Assembly: GCF_001308015.1 (NCBI RefSeq)
Contig: NZ_LGYH01000005.1
Span: 157,951-221,950, forward strand
Length of the DNA stretch: 64,000 bases
DNA from: Neisseria sp. 83E34
GTDB lineage: Bacteria > Pseudomonadota > Gammaproteobacteria > Burkholderiales > Neisseriaceae
Direction: 5' to 3'
Position numbers and translations under genes: made by a program. How positions within the stretch are numbered: the first letter of the stretch is position 1; each line of letters opens with the position of its first letter. The notes beneath the pieces are model-generated. The model was not told the DNA's origin and did no database searches. It saw only the letters and a list, made by a program, of their open reading frames with translations. Below, piece by piece: positions 8,744-17,872 of this stretch.

Positions 8744-9322
8744 ATGCAATGCCTGTCTGAAATCAAAATCGGTTTAATCTCCACCAGCGACCGCGCCAGT
8801 AAAGGCATTTACGCCGACGAAGGCATTCCCGCATTGAAAAGCTGGCTGAAACGCGCCGTAAAAAACCCAATCCGTTTCAGTGAAGCGCTGATTCCCGATG
8901 AACAACCAGAAATCGAAGCCACACTCAAGCGCATGGCCGATGAAGACCGTTGCGATTTAATCTTTACCACAGGAGGCACCGGCCCCGCCCTGCGCGACAT
9001 CACACCCGAGGCTACCCTTGCCGTTATCGATAAAGAAATGCCCGGTTTTGGCGAACAAATGCGCCAAATCAGCCTGCATTATGTGCCCACTGCCATCTTA
9101 TCCCGCCAAACCGCCGGCATCCGCGGCAAATGCCTGATTGTTAACTTACCCGGCCGCCCAAAAGCCATTGAAGAAACGCTTGGCGGCGTACGCGATGAAT
9201 CAGGCAATATTGTGGTGCACGGCTTATTCAGTGCCATACCTTATTGCATAGATTTAATCGGCGGCGGCTTTATCGAGACCGATGAAACTGTGTGCAAAGC
9301 ATTTAGGCCGAAACAGAAATAA
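8744..9322 (+). CDS. mog: Molybdopterin adenylyltransferase Mog
   Basis: The 192-aa product has the MoaB/Mog fold motifs: IGLISTSDRASKGIYADE near the start, LIFTTGGTGPALRDITPEA (about 70-88) and VNLPGRPKAIEETL. Mog adenylylates molybdopterin before molybdenum insertion. AAGGAAA at 8728-8734 supports ATG at 8744. An uptake sequence (8750-8761) overlaps the start of the gene, so residues 2-6 read QCLSE; this peptide is DUS-encoded and probably not functional. No other molybdenum cofactor genes are in the window. Confidence 0.9.
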   Translation: MQCLSEIKIGLISTSDRASKGIYADEGIPALKSWLKRAVKNPIRFSEALIPDEQPEIEATLKRMADEDRCDLIFTTGGTGPALRDITPEATLAVIDKEMPGFGEQMRQISLHYVPTAILSRQTAGIRGKCLIVNLPGRPKAIEETLGGVRDESGNIVVHGLFSAIPYCIDLIGGGFIETDETVCKAFRPKQK

Positions 9323-9423
9323 AGCAAATACTTTATATATAATAATGAGTCCACTTAGGAATAGTATGTAACAGCGCCGTCACACTGGCTTGACCCGAGT
9401 TGACGAGTGTGCAAAATAATAAA

Positions 9424-9454
9424 AATGCCTGTCTGAAGTTTTCAGACAGGCATT
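9424..9454. terminator. Bidirectional DUS-pair terminator between mog and katA
   Basis: Fourteen-base inverted arms around GTT, between the convergent ends of mog and katA. Confidence 0.75.
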
Positions 9455-9545
9455 CGGCTTATGTATGAACCAGTTTATTTCTGCTCATTGCCCTCAGAAA
9501 CCCGACCAATGATTTCGGCCAAAGTTTCACTCATATCCAGCCACA

Positions 9546-11054
9546 TTATAGCAATCCGGGTTGGCCTAAAGCAGGGTCGCTTTCGCGGGCGGCGATGGCA
9601 TCTGCCACGCTCAGGCCCAAGGCTTTGGCTACGCCTTCACCGTAAGCCGGGTCACAGGCATTACAGTTGCGGATGTGACGGTATTTGATGAAGTCCGGCG
9701 CATCACCCATAGCAGCGGCTGTGTTGTTGAACAAGGTTTCTTTTTGTTCGCAGCTCATCAGGTTGAACAACGCGCGCGGTTGGCTGAAGTAGTCGGCGTC
9801 GTCTTCGCGGTAGTTCCAATGTGCCGCATCACCGTTGATTTTCAAAGGCGGCTCGGCATATTGAGGTTGCTCTTGCCATTGGCCGAAGCTGTTCGGCTCG
9901 TAGTGCAAGTTGCTGCCGTAGTTGCCGTCAACGCGGCCGTAACCGTCGCGGGCATTGCTGTGTACAGGGCAGCGCGGTGCGTTTACCGGAATTTGGTTGT
10001 GGTTTACGCCCAAGCGGTAGCGTTGCGCGTCGGCATAGTTGAACAAGCGGGCCTGCAACATGCGGTCGGGCGATACGCCGATACCGGGAACCAAGTTGCT
10101 CGGCGCAAAAGCAGACTGCTCGACATCGGCGAAGAAGTTTTCAGGGTTGCGGTTCAACTCGAACTCGCCCACTTCGATCAGCGGATAGTCTTTTTTCGGC
10201 CATACTTTGGTCAAGTCAAACGGATGGTAAGGCACTTTTTCGGCATCGGCTTCAGGCATGATTTGTACATACATGGTCCATTTCGGGAAATCGCCTTTCT
10301 CGATAGACTCGTACAAGTCGCGCTGGTGGCTTTCGCGGTCGTTAGCAATAATGGCAGCAGCTTCTTCGTTGCTCAGGTTTTTAATGCCTTGCTGGGTGCG
10401 GAAGTGGAATTTCACCCAGAAACGCTCGCCCGCTTCGTTCCAGAAGCTGTAAGTGTGCGAACCGAAACCGTGCATGTGGCGGTAAGAAGCAGGAATACCG
10501 CGATCACTCATCACAACCGTTACTTGGTGGAAAGATTCGGGCAGCAGCGTCCAGAAATCCCAGTTGTTGGTAGCAGAGCGCATATTGGTGCGCGGATCGC
10601 GTTTAACCGCTTTGTTCAAATCGGGGAATTTACGCGGGTCGCGCAGGAAGAATACGGGCGTGTTATTACCCACCATATCCCAGTTGCCTTCTTCGGTATA
10701 GAATTTCAAGGCAAAACCGCGGATGTCGCGCTCTGCATCGGCTGCACCGCGCTCGCCGGCTACGGTAGTAAAGCGGGCAAACATTTCGGTTTTTTTGCCA
10801 ACTTTGCTGAAGATGGCCGCGCGGGTGTATTTGGTAATGTCGTTGGTTACAGTGAACGTGCCGAATGCGCCGGAACCTTTAGCGTGCATACGACGCTCAG
10901 GAATCACTTCGCGTACGAAGTTGGCCAGTTTTTCGTTCAGCCACAAATCTTGCGCCAACAAGGGGCCACGCGGGCCGGCAGTCAGGCTGTTTTGGTTGTC
11001 AACAACGGGCGCGCCGTTGTTCATCGTTAAATGGGTTACAGGACATTTGCTCAT
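9546..11054 (-). CDS. katA: Monofunctional haem catalase KatA
   Basis: The 502-aa product is a small-subunit (clade 3) catalase by length. The distal His is H57 (in [15 protein letters not shown]), the distal Asn is in the VGNNTPVFF segment (about 130) and the proximal haem ligand is Y340 (in [14 protein letters not shown]). It converts hydrogen peroxide to water and oxygen in the cytoplasm. AAAGGAG lies a few bases before the ATG. The 546-bp upstream region suggests regulated expression; neisserial catalases are known to be under OxyR, but I see no full OxyR site. A C-terminal extension carries CNACD. Confidence 0.97.
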   Translation of the reverse strand: MSKCPVTHLTMNNGAPVVDNQNSLTAGPRGPLLAQDLWLNEKLANFVREVIPERRMHAKGSGAFGTFTVTNDITKYTRAAIFSKVGKKTEMFARFTTVAGERGAADAERDIRGFALKFYTEEGNWDMVGNNTPVFFLRDPRKFPDLNKAVKRDPRTNMRSATNNWDFWTLLPESFHQVTVVMSDRGIPASYRHMHGFGSHTYSFWNEAGERFWVKFHFRTQQGIKNLSNEEAAAIIANDRESHQRDLYESIEKGDFPKWTMYVQIMPEADAEKVPYHPFDLTKVWPKKDYPLIEVGEFELNRNPENFFADVEQSAFAPSNLVPGIGVSPDRMLQARLFNYADAQRYRLGVNHNQIPVNAPRCPVHSNARDGYGRVDGNYGSNLHYEPNSFGQWQEQPQYAEPPLKINGDAAHWNYREDDADYFSQPRALFNLMSCEQKETLFNNTAAAMGDAPDFIKYRHIRNCNACDPAYGEGVAKALGLSVADAIAARESDPALGQPGLL

Positions 11055-11186
11055 GGTTTGCTCCTTTTATCAGCAATGGGTGGTTATGTTTATTTGTTTG
11101 AAAGCGTAAAAATAACAAGTATCTTCGGTATTCATATCTTGGTATTTCATTTTATTTCCCTCTTCGGGTAAATCATGGGGCGAACT

Positions 11187-11207
11187 ATAGCAAAAAATTT
11201 TTGCTAT
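11187..11207. promoter_or_regulatory. Palindrome upstream of katA, candidate operator
   Basis: ATAGCAAAAA and TTTTTGCTAT around a single A, about 130 bp before the katA ATG. It is close to perfect and lies where a promoter operator would. The ATAG and CTAT ends recall OxyR quarter-sites, but their spacing does not fit the OxyR pattern. Confidence 0.4.
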
Positions 11208-11492
11208 GAAAACTATAAACCAGATTTAGAATTTAAATTATTTATGATTATTCCAATGTTGATATAAAAAATTACTTATTAAAAATAATGATATATATTT
11301 ACCTTCAAATAGCCGGTACATATTGAGGGTTAATCCGCGAAGGCTGGGTTAATAATGATACAGTAAAAAAACCTGATATTCGATATAAGGAAAACGCAGT
11401 CTTAGATAGCCCTCTAAATTCAAATAGCATATCACAGTAATTACTTAAGAAAATATCGTGAAATATTAAGTTTCTTAGCTACATCCTCAATC

Positions 11493-11544
11493 ATGCCTGT
11501 CTGAAAACAATCTTTGCCGAAACTAAAACTTTTCAGACAGGCAT
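11493..11544. repeat. Spaced inverted pair of uptake sequences
   Basis: Two inverted copies of ATGCCTGTCTGAAAA separated by 22 bases, about 60 bp before the HerA-like gene. It is upstream of both neighbours, so it is not an obvious terminator for either. Confidence 0.7.
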
Positions 11545-11601
11545 TTGACATTACGCTAAAATAGGCGCACTTAATCTTTTGTTTTCAAGGATATTCCCCA
11601 A

Positions 11602-13128
11602 ATGACCACACCACTGACCATTGCGTTTTCCATAGACGGCAACCACCCCATCGATATTATCGGCAGAATGTGCAACCGCCACGGCCTGATTGCCGGCGCC
11701 ACCGGTACTGGTAAAACCGTGACCCTGCGTAAAATGGCGGAAACTTTCAGCAATCAAGGCATTCCGGTATTTTTAGGCGATGTGAAAGGCGATTTGTCGG
11801 GCTTGTGCCACGCCGGAGAAGGCGGAGGAAAAGTGGGCGAACGTATGGCCGAATATGGTTTGGATTCATCCTATTTAAGCGCATTTCCGGTGCGCTTTTG
11901 GGATGTATACGGCGAAACCGGCATTCCCGTGCGCGTAACCATTTCACAAATGGGCCCGATGTTGCTCTCCCGCTTAATGAACCTGAACGACACGCAAGAA
12001 GGTCTGCTCAATCTGGTGTTTAAAGTGGCCGACGACAACGGCTGGCATTTAATCGACTTGAAAGACTTGCGCGGCATTCTGCAACACGTTTCGGATAACG
12101 CCAAAGAATACCGCTCACAATACGGCAATGTGTCTGCCGCCAGCGTGGGCGCCATTCAGCGCCAGCTTCTGGTGCTTGAAAACGAAGGTGCCGAGCGTTT
12201 CTTCGGCGAGCCGGAGCTGAACCTGCAAGACTGGATGCAAACCGAGGGCGGCAAGGGCGTTATCAATATTCTGAATTCGGAAAAACTGATGCGCAGCCCG
12301 CGTATGTATAGCGCATTTTTATTGTGGTTTCTGGCGGAATTGTTCCAAACGCTGCCGGAAGTAGGCGATTTGGATAAACCCAAATTCGTGATGTTTTTCG
12401 ATGAAGCGCATCTGATGTTTGACAACGCTGCGCCCGCTTTAGTGGAGCAGGTCGAGCAAGTGGTTCGGCTCATCCGTTCCAAAGGCGTGGGCGTTTATTT
12501 CGTTACCCAAAACCCGTTGGATTTGCCCGACGCCATTCTGGGCCAGCTCGGCAACCGTGTGCAACATGCCTTGCGTGCCTTTACCCCGCGCGACCAGAAA
12601 GCCGTGCGTGCTGCTGCCGATACATTCCGCAGCAATCCCAATTTAAAAGTGGCCGAAGTGATTACCGAATTGGGAGTGGGCGAAGCATTAGTATCTTTTT
12701 TGGATGAAAAAGGCATGCCGGGTATTGTGGAACGCGCCAATGTGATGCCGCCGCAATCCCAGCTTAACCCGATCAGCGCAGACGAACGCAACAGAATGTA
12801 TCAAACTGATACGCTTTATACCTCCTATAAAGATGCCATCGATAATTACTCGGCCTATGAAGCTTTACAAGAATTAAACACACAAAAAGCAGCGGAAACG
12901 CAAGCTCAGGCAGAAGCAAAAGAACAAGCAAACACAGCCAAAAACCAACCTGCTGAAAAAGACGGCATTGTTGGCGGTTTTCTTGGCGGGTTGTTTGGGA
13001 GCCGCAAAAAATCCAATCAAGGCATGGCTTATGACTTGGCCGACTCGGTTGGCGATCAGCTTAACAAACAAGTTACACGTGCTATTTCCCGCAGTATCAT
13101 GGGTGTGATTAAAAATATGATGAAGTGA
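11602..13128 (+). CDS. HerA-like ATPase of the DUF853/YjgR family
   Basis: The 508-aa product has Walker A AGATGTGKTVT (31-41) and Walker B FFDEAH (265-270), and the HerA-like motif DVKGDLSGL after strand 2. DUF853 proteins are FtsK/HerA-fold ATPases of unknown function, annotated as YjgR. Residues 425-465 are an Ala/Gln/Glu/Lys-rich linker, followed by GGFLGGLFGSRKK and a C-terminal helix (AISRSIMGVIKNMMK) that may mediate oligomerisation. AAGGATAT precedes the ATG. No NurA-like nuclease partner is adjacent, so a DNA-processing role is inferred only from the fold. Confidence 0.88.
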   Translation: MTTPLTIAFSIDGNHPIDIIGRMCNRHGLIAGATGTGKTVTLRKMAETFSNQGIPVFLGDVKGDLSGLCHAGEGGGKVGERMAEYGLDSSYLSAFPVRFWDVYGETGIPVRVTISQMGPMLLSRLMNLNDTQEGLLNLVFKVADDNGWHLIDLKDLRGILQHVSDNAKEYRSQYGNVSAASVGAIQRQLLVLENEGAERFFGEPELNLQDWMQTEGGKGVINILNSEKLMRSPRMYSAFLLWFLAELFQTLPEVGDLDKPKFVMFFDEAHLMFDNAAPALVEQVEQVVRLIRSKGVGVYFVTQNPLDLPDAILGQLGNRVQHALRAFTPRDQKAVRAAADTFRSNPNLKVAEVITELGVGEALVSFLDEKGMPGIVERANVMPPQSQLNPISADERNRMYQTDTLYTSYKDAIDNYSAYEALQELNTQKAAETQAQAEAKEQANTAKNQPAEKDGIVGGFLGGLFGSRKKSNQGMAYDLADSVGDQLNKQVTRAISRSIMGVIKNMMK

Positions 13129-13132
13129 GCTA

Positions 13133-13184
13133 TATAAAGAGAATGCCTGTCTGAAAACTCTTTCAGACAGGCATTCTCTTTATA
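13133..13184. terminator. Extended DUS-pair terminator
   Basis: Twenty-four-base perfect arms: the uptake sequence pair extended by TATAAAGAGA and its complement, around ACTC. It serves the convergent ends of the HerA-like gene and the DUF3360 gene. Confidence 0.8.
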
Positions 13185-13222
13185 GTAGATCAACTAAAAA
13201 ACAGTACGTTCGTCATACCGGC

Positions 13223-14689
13223 TTAATTACGGAATTGCTCCAAAAATGCCGGAATACCGGGGAGCATGCCCACTGCGCCCATAGCCACGCACAAAATCGT
13301 AAAGCCGACCAACGGAACAACCACCCTACCGGCAAAACCCAGCTCCGTACTACGCTCCTTACAGCCGATCAAACCCAAATTATCAAGCAACATGGTCAAA
13401 GACCAACCAAATACCGGATTAACCAAAGCAGAAGCAAATACCACCACTGCGGCAGATTGCGTGGTTTTACCTTTACGGGTCATTTCCATACCGGCTTCCA
13501 GCAGAGGCACGTACACCCCTACCACCAAAGCCACGCTTAACACAGGCTGCCAAATAGCCAAGTCCATTGGATAGCCCCAAATACCGGCAACAATACAGAA
13601 CAAAGCTGTCAGTACCGCACCTGCGGGAATCGGGCGTTTGGCAATCGACGCCGGCACAATATAAGTGCCCCACGATGAAGAAAAGTTCGCACCGCCCAAA
13701 ATAGAGCCGACAGTTTGTCTGGCGGAGCAGCTGATCATTGTGTCATCAATGTTCATATGCGCTTTTTCCGTGCGTTCGGGATAACTGATTTTCTGGAACA
13801 CTTGGTGTCCGAGGAAATCGGGCGACCACATCGCCACCGCCAAAACAGCAAACGGGAACACGACCAAAAAGCTTTTCATCGTCGGCAAGCCCAGCATCCA
13901 ACCGCTGTTTTCGCCCCACCAATAAGCCGGGCTCATCGGCGGCAGGCCGGGGGCAGTTTTAAACTCAAACGGCGCGCCCAACAAATATGCGGTCACACCC
14001 GCCAGCAAACAGCCTAAAGGCACGGCCAGCCAGCGTTTCTGCCAGTGCTCCAGCAAGGCATACAAAAGAATCGTACCCAAAATCACAATAAAGGCGATAT
14101 ACGGCATATTAAAGCCTTCGGCCCAAGTGAACAGTTTTTTGACCTGCCCGGTTGTGCCGATAAAGCCGAGATAAAGTAGCAGCCCTCCGCACACACCGTT
14201 ACTGGTCAGTTTAGCCATCAAACTCCCGCCTTTGGAGATACCGAGCAAAAATCCAAATAAGCCGATTAGCAAACCAAATGCCAGAGGGTGGCCGCCAGCG
14301 GCAACAACCAACGGAATCAGCGGAATCAGCGGACCGTGCGTGCCCGGCAGATTGGCAGTAGGCAGAAAAAAGCCTGACAATAGAAGAATAAAAATAGATG
14401 CGATGAGCAGCTCATAACGCACATTTTCCAATACAAAGCCTTCCGGCAAACCGAGCGGGCCGGCAAAAGCTGCCGCCACGGCACCCACCATCACAACTTT
14501 ACCGATGGTGCCTGCCATGGCGGGAATCATATCTTCAAATTCAAAACGGTAGTCACGAAACGGCAGGTTGGCACGCCAGCGTTTCGGTTGCATGATTTGC
14601 AGCTCGTGTTCCAAATATTCATTTCGGGTTGGAAAGTCCGAACTCGGCTTATGCAGCTCTGCATAAGGTTTCTCGTGCGAGTGGCTCAC
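13223..14689 (-). CDS. DUF3360 family membrane protein (SLC26/UraA-like fold)
   Basis: The product of about 488 aa has a 60-residue hydrophilic N-terminus, then 11-13 hydrophobic segments with the Gly/Pro-rich helix breaks of SLC26/SulP and NCS2 carriers (SGFFLPTANLPGTHGPLIPLIP, SILGGANFSSSWGTYIVPA). It probably moves an anion or organic acid across the inner membrane; the substrate is unknown. AAGGAG on the minus strand abuts ATG at 14695 but stands 6 bases from GTG at 14689, so I prefer the GTG start. It precedes the hexR gene on the same strand by transcription order reversed (hexR is upstream), but is separated by 214 bp. Confidence 0.8.
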   Translation of the reverse strand: MSHSHEKPYAELHKPSSDFPTRNEYLEHELQIMQPKRWRANLPFRDYRFEFEDMIPAMAGTIGKVVMVGAVAAAFAGPLGLPEGFVLENVRYELLIASIFILLLSGFFLPTANLPGTHGPLIPLIPLVVAAGGHPLAFGLLIGLFGFLLGISKGGSLMAKLTSNGVCGGLLLYLGFIGTTGQVKKLFTWAEGFNMPYIAFIVILGTILLYALLEHWQKRWLAVPLGCLLAGVTAYLLGAPFEFKTAPGLPPMSPAYWWGENSGWMLGLPTMKSFLVVFPFAVLAVAMWSPDFLGHQVFQKISYPERTEKAHMNIDDTMISCSARQTVGSILGGANFSSSWGTYIVPASIAKRPIPAGAVLTALFCIVAGIWGYPMDLAIWQPVLSVALVVGVYVPLLEAGMEMTRKGKTTQSAAVVVFASALVNPVFGWSLTMLLDNLGLIGCKERSTELGFAGRVVVPLVGFTILCVAMGAVGMLPGIPAFLEQFRN

Positions 14690-14903
14690 AATCATCTCCT
14701 TATTGTTTTATAAAATTAACTTTTTTTATCAAATTTATTTGTGGGCGCATATTAGCACAAGGTTTTAAAATAGCAAAACAGCATGAAGCTTTTTCATATC
14801 TTCCAATAAAAAACGGAAATTACCCGAACGGTTTAAACCCGCTTCAGGTAATTTCCGAAGTGCTGAGTAATTTACTTACACCCAGATAAGATACTGGAAT
14901 CTA

Positions 14904-15764
14904 TCATTTTTTATTGTCTTGCGGCTCATATTCCACACGCTTGCTGTAAATGCTGCGTTTGCCTTTTTGCAGTTGCAAACTGGCGGTTTCCCCCAATCTC
15001 AAGGCCAAGCCGATCGCTAAAATATCCACCACCACAAGCTGCAACAAACGCGACACCATCGGCGTGTATTGCTCGCTGTTTTCCGAAGAAGCCACATTCA
15101 GCACACAATCGGCAAGGTGTGCCAAAGCAGAATCAGCCCGGGTAATGGCAATCACAGAAGCGCCGTTTTCTTTAGCGATACTCACCGCATCCAATATTTC
15201 AATCGACGAACCGGAATTGGAAATCACCACCAATACATCCTGATCGCTCAACACCGATGCAGCCATCAATTGGATATGCGGATCGGAATACGCCACTGTA
15301 GACATACCGAAACGGAAAAACTTATGTTGTGCATCCTGCGCAACGATGCCCGAATTACCCACACCGTAAAATTCGATGCGGCGCGCATGTGTCAGCATGG
15401 CAATAGCATTTTCCAGCTCTGTTTCGTTTAAATAACGGCGCGCGCCAAGTATGGAAGCAGCGGTATTACCCAGCACTTTTTCCATAACATCGCCCATATC
15501 GTCGTCGCTGTTGAGCTCAGCATGTACATACGGCATGCCTTCATGGCCGATACTGGCCGACAAAGCCAGTTTAAATTCAGGCAGGCCTTTATAGCCGAGG
15601 CTGCGGCAAAAACGGATGACCGTAGGCTGGCTCACAGATGCACGTTCGGCAATTTCTGCCACCGCCGCATGCACAAACCACTTCGGCTCGGCCAAAGCGC
15701 ATTCGGCCACTTTCCGCTCGGCACCAGACAATTCGCTTAAGAATTCACTGATTTTACTCAACAT
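14904..15764 (-). CDS. hexR: HexR, RpiR-family regulator of glucose catabolism
   Basis: The 286-aa product has an N-terminal RpiR helix-turn-helix (ERASVSQPTVIRFCRSLGYK, about 40-60) and a C-terminal SIS sugar-phosphate domain (GVGNSGIVAQDAQHKFFRFG; VVISNSGSSIEILDA). HexR binds KDPG, the Entner-Doudoroff intermediate, and then releases its operators. Its place directly after glk, pgl and zwf identifies it among RpiR proteins. About 280 bp separate it from glk, so it may have its own promoter. Confidence 0.93.
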   Translation of the reverse strand: MLSKISEFLSELSGAERKVAECALAEPKWFVHAAVAEIAERASVSQPTVIRFCRSLGYKGLPEFKLALSASIGHEGMPYVHAELNSDDDMGDVMEKVLGNTAASILGARRYLNETELENAIAMLTHARRIEFYGVGNSGIVAQDAQHKFFRFGMSTVAYSDPHIQLMAASVLSDQDVLVVISNSGSSIEILDAVSIAKENGASVIAITRADSALAHLADCVLNVASSENSEQYTPMVSRLLQLVVVDILAIGLALRLGETASLQLQKGKRSIYSKRVEYEPQDNKK

Positions 15765-16046
15765 TTTATCGTTCCTTGTACTTGGATTTGTTCTTCAGGA
15801 AGCGCGTAAACTCTGTTTTCAGACAGGCATTATATAGTTAAATCCATTTAAAACTTAAAACAGCCATTTAAGATGATAAGCAGGCTCTATAATACTGTTG
15901 AAAAATGATTCGACTATAAAATGCTCCGGTTGTCGGCGCAGGTAATCATGCCTGTCTGAAAAGTGCCGCATACCGTTATTTATTTAAAGTTACATTATTA
16001 CAGTTTTCCACAAATTCAGTATATCTGCGGAAAATCATGCGATCTT

Positions 16047-17069
16047 TTATCGAATACCTTTGGCAGACAATTCGTTTTCCAAAGCCACCGCTGCACCGGA
16101 AATACCCGGATAGTCTGCCAATACGATATACACCGGAATGGCCGCCAAATAGGCATCAAAGCGGCCCTTGCTTTCAAAACGGTTACGGAACGGCGAATTT
16201 TTAAAGTAGTCAATAAAACGCGGGATAATGCCGCCGCAAAGATAAACACCGCCGCGCGCACCCAAAGTGAGCGCAAGGTTGGATGAAACCGTACCCAGCA
16301 TGGCGCAGAAAATATCCAAGGTTAAGCGGCACAAAGGGGAAGTGCCGCTCAAAGCACGTTCGCTGATTCCTGAAGGCGTCAGCTTCTGCGGCTTAACTCC
16401 CTCGCGCGCCGCCAGCGATTCGTAAATCAGCCCCAAGCCTGCACCGCTCAAAAAACGCTCGGCTGAAACGTGGCCGAATTTTTTCTTTGCATACTGCCAA
16501 ATCAGCATTTCCGCATCATCAAAAGGCGCAAAACTCACATGCCCGCCCTCTCCCGCCAGCGCGGTATAAGTATTATTGCCGTTCGGAATCAAACCGCTTA
16601 CGCCCAACCCCGTGCCCGGCCCGAGCACGGCTTTCGGTGCGTTTGGAATCGGCGCGGAACCGCCTATCTGCACCAGTTTGTCGGAATCCATTTTGGTAAT
16701 CGCCAAAGCCTGCGCAGTAAAATCATTTAAAAACAATAAAGTTTCCAAATGCAAAGCTTGGCGTGTGGTTTCAATGGAAAACGCCCAGTGGTGGTTGGTC
16801 ATCTGCACCCAATCTCCCACAATCGGATTGGCAATGGCAATGGCCGCATGTTTGATGGTCGGATTGTCTACGCGGCTGAGATATTCCTTAATCGCATCCA
16901 CAACCGTATCGTAATCATTGCACGGTAGCACTTCTACTTTTTCGATTTTCTGAGGAGATGTTTCCAGCGCAAACCGTGCGTTCGTGCCGCCGATATCGGC
17001 CACCAGACGCGGCCACAAAACGCTTGTTGTGCTCGAAGATGCTTGGGTTTTAGTTTGTGTAGTGGACAT
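16047..17069 (-). CDS. glk: Glucokinase
   Basis: The product of about 340 aa has the ATP-phosphate loop [15 protein letters not shown] (22-36), [24 protein letters not shown] and [10 protein letters not shown], all conserved in bacterial group A glucokinases. It phosphorylates glucose to glucose-6-phosphate, the substrate of Zwf. I chose ATG at 17069 rather than 17099 because it follows AAAAGG by 9 bases and gives the family's usual length. It overlaps the end of pgl by 20 bp, implying translational coupling. Confidence 0.94.
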   Translation of the reverse strand: MSTTQTKTQASSSTTSVLWPRLVADIGGTNARFALETSPQKIEKVEVLPCNDYDTVVDAIKEYLSRVDNPTIKHAAIAIANPIVGDWVQMTNHHWAFSIETTRQALHLETLLFLNDFTAQALAITKMDSDKLVQIGGSAPIPNAPKAVLGPGTGLGVSGLIPNGNNTYTALAGEGGHVSFAPFDDAEMLIWQYAKKKFGHVSAERFLSGAGLGLIYESLAAREGVKPQKLTPSGISERALSGTSPLCRLTLDIFCAMLGTVSSNLALTLGARGGVYLCGGIIPRFIDYFKNSPFRNRFESKGRFDAYLAAIPVYIVLADYPGISGAAVALENELSAKGIR

Positions 17070-17751
17070 GGCAGACAACCTTTTTTGAATTGAGGACAAA
17101 ACTTACCGGCAGCGCCTTATCGGCGGCGCCCGCAGCTTGATCAAACACCGCTTTCTTTTCCGCTCCGGCAATGGCCAGAAACACGGCTGCCGTATTTTCA
17201 ATCGCAGGCAGCGTCATGGAAATGCGCTCATGCGGCGCCGTTACCGGCGTGGTATGCAACAACGGAACATCATTGCCGGCATCCAAACCTTTATCCAACT
17301 GCGGTGCCTGCGGAAACAGCGATGCGGTATGCCCGTCACCGCCCATTCCCAATACCAACACATCCGGCTGCTCGAAATGCTGCAATGCAAAGCCAACAGC
17401 CTTATCGCTGTCGGCCAAAGCAGCCTCATCTGCGCCCTCCTCAATCATAGGAATCCAGGCAGCTTTTGCAGCTTGGTTTTGCAGCAGATATTTGCGCACC
17501 AATCCGGTGTTGCTGTCGGCATGCGTGGTGGGTACGATACGTTCATCCACCAGCGTTATGCCTACCTTAGCCCAATCCAAATCTATTTGCGACAATGCCT
17601 CGAAAAAGGCTATCGGCGACTTGCCGCCAGACACAGCCAACACAGCTTTGCCTCTTTGTGTAATCGCATCCTTTAATGCAGCAGCAACCGCTTCCGCCAG
17701 AGCCTGAGCGGCTCCGCCGGCATCGGCGTGCGTATATAATTGATAAGTCAT
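17050..17751 (-). CDS. pgl: 6-phosphogluconolactonase
   Basis: The 233-aa product has [16 protein letters not shown] (about 39-54), the ITLVDER strand and [16 protein letters not shown], the signature of the DevB/SOL lactonase family. It hydrolyses 6-phosphogluconolactone, the Zwf product, to 6-phosphogluconate for Edd. It lies between zwf and glk, all leftward, and its 3' end overlaps glk. Confidence 0.95.
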   Translation of the reverse strand: MTYQLYTHADAGGAAQALAEAVAAALKDAITQRGKAVLAVSGGKSPIAFFEALSQIDLDWAKVGITLVDERIVPTTHADSNTGLVRKYLLQNQAAKAAWIPMIEEGADEAALADSDKAVGFALQHFEQPDVLVLGMGGDGHTASLFPQAPQLDKGLDAGNDVPLLHTTPVTAPHERISMTLPAIENTAAVFLAIAGAEKKAVFDQAAGAADKALPVSFVLNSKKVVCHVHYTN

Positions 17752-17801
17752 TATTGTATTCTCTCGTTTTAATTGTTTTCCTCTTCACGAGGTATTTTGT
17801 G

Positions 17802-17846
17802 TTTTCAGACAGGCATTGTCATCGCATGGATATGCCTGTCTGAAAA
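17802..17846. repeat. Inverted DUS pair between zwf and pgl
   Basis: Two uptake sequences in inverted orientation separated by 15 bases, in the 120-bp gap after the zwf stop. It can form a hairpin and may reduce read-through from zwf into pgl. Confidence 0.7.
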
Positions 17847-17872
17847 TATGGTGTTTTTTAGGGGCTGAGATA

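Larger units (their letters stand above)
11055..11601. other. Intergenic region between katA and the HerA-like gene
   Basis: About 550 bp, very AT-rich around 11190-11460. It holds a 21-bp palindrome (11187-11207) and a spaced inverted DUS pair (11493-11544). It contains the divergent promoters. I see no open frame worth calling in it. Confidence 0.55.

Noticed and set aside
9461..9688. 75-aa frame after mog
   Set aside because: Begins in the intergenic region and overlaps the 3' end of katA; no protein-like content.
9675..11030. 451-aa plus-strand frame
   Set aside because: Antisense to katA, which has full catalase motifs.
11187..11216. OxyR site upstream of katA
   Set aside because: ATAG and CTAT elements are present but the spacing does not fit the four quarter-site pattern.
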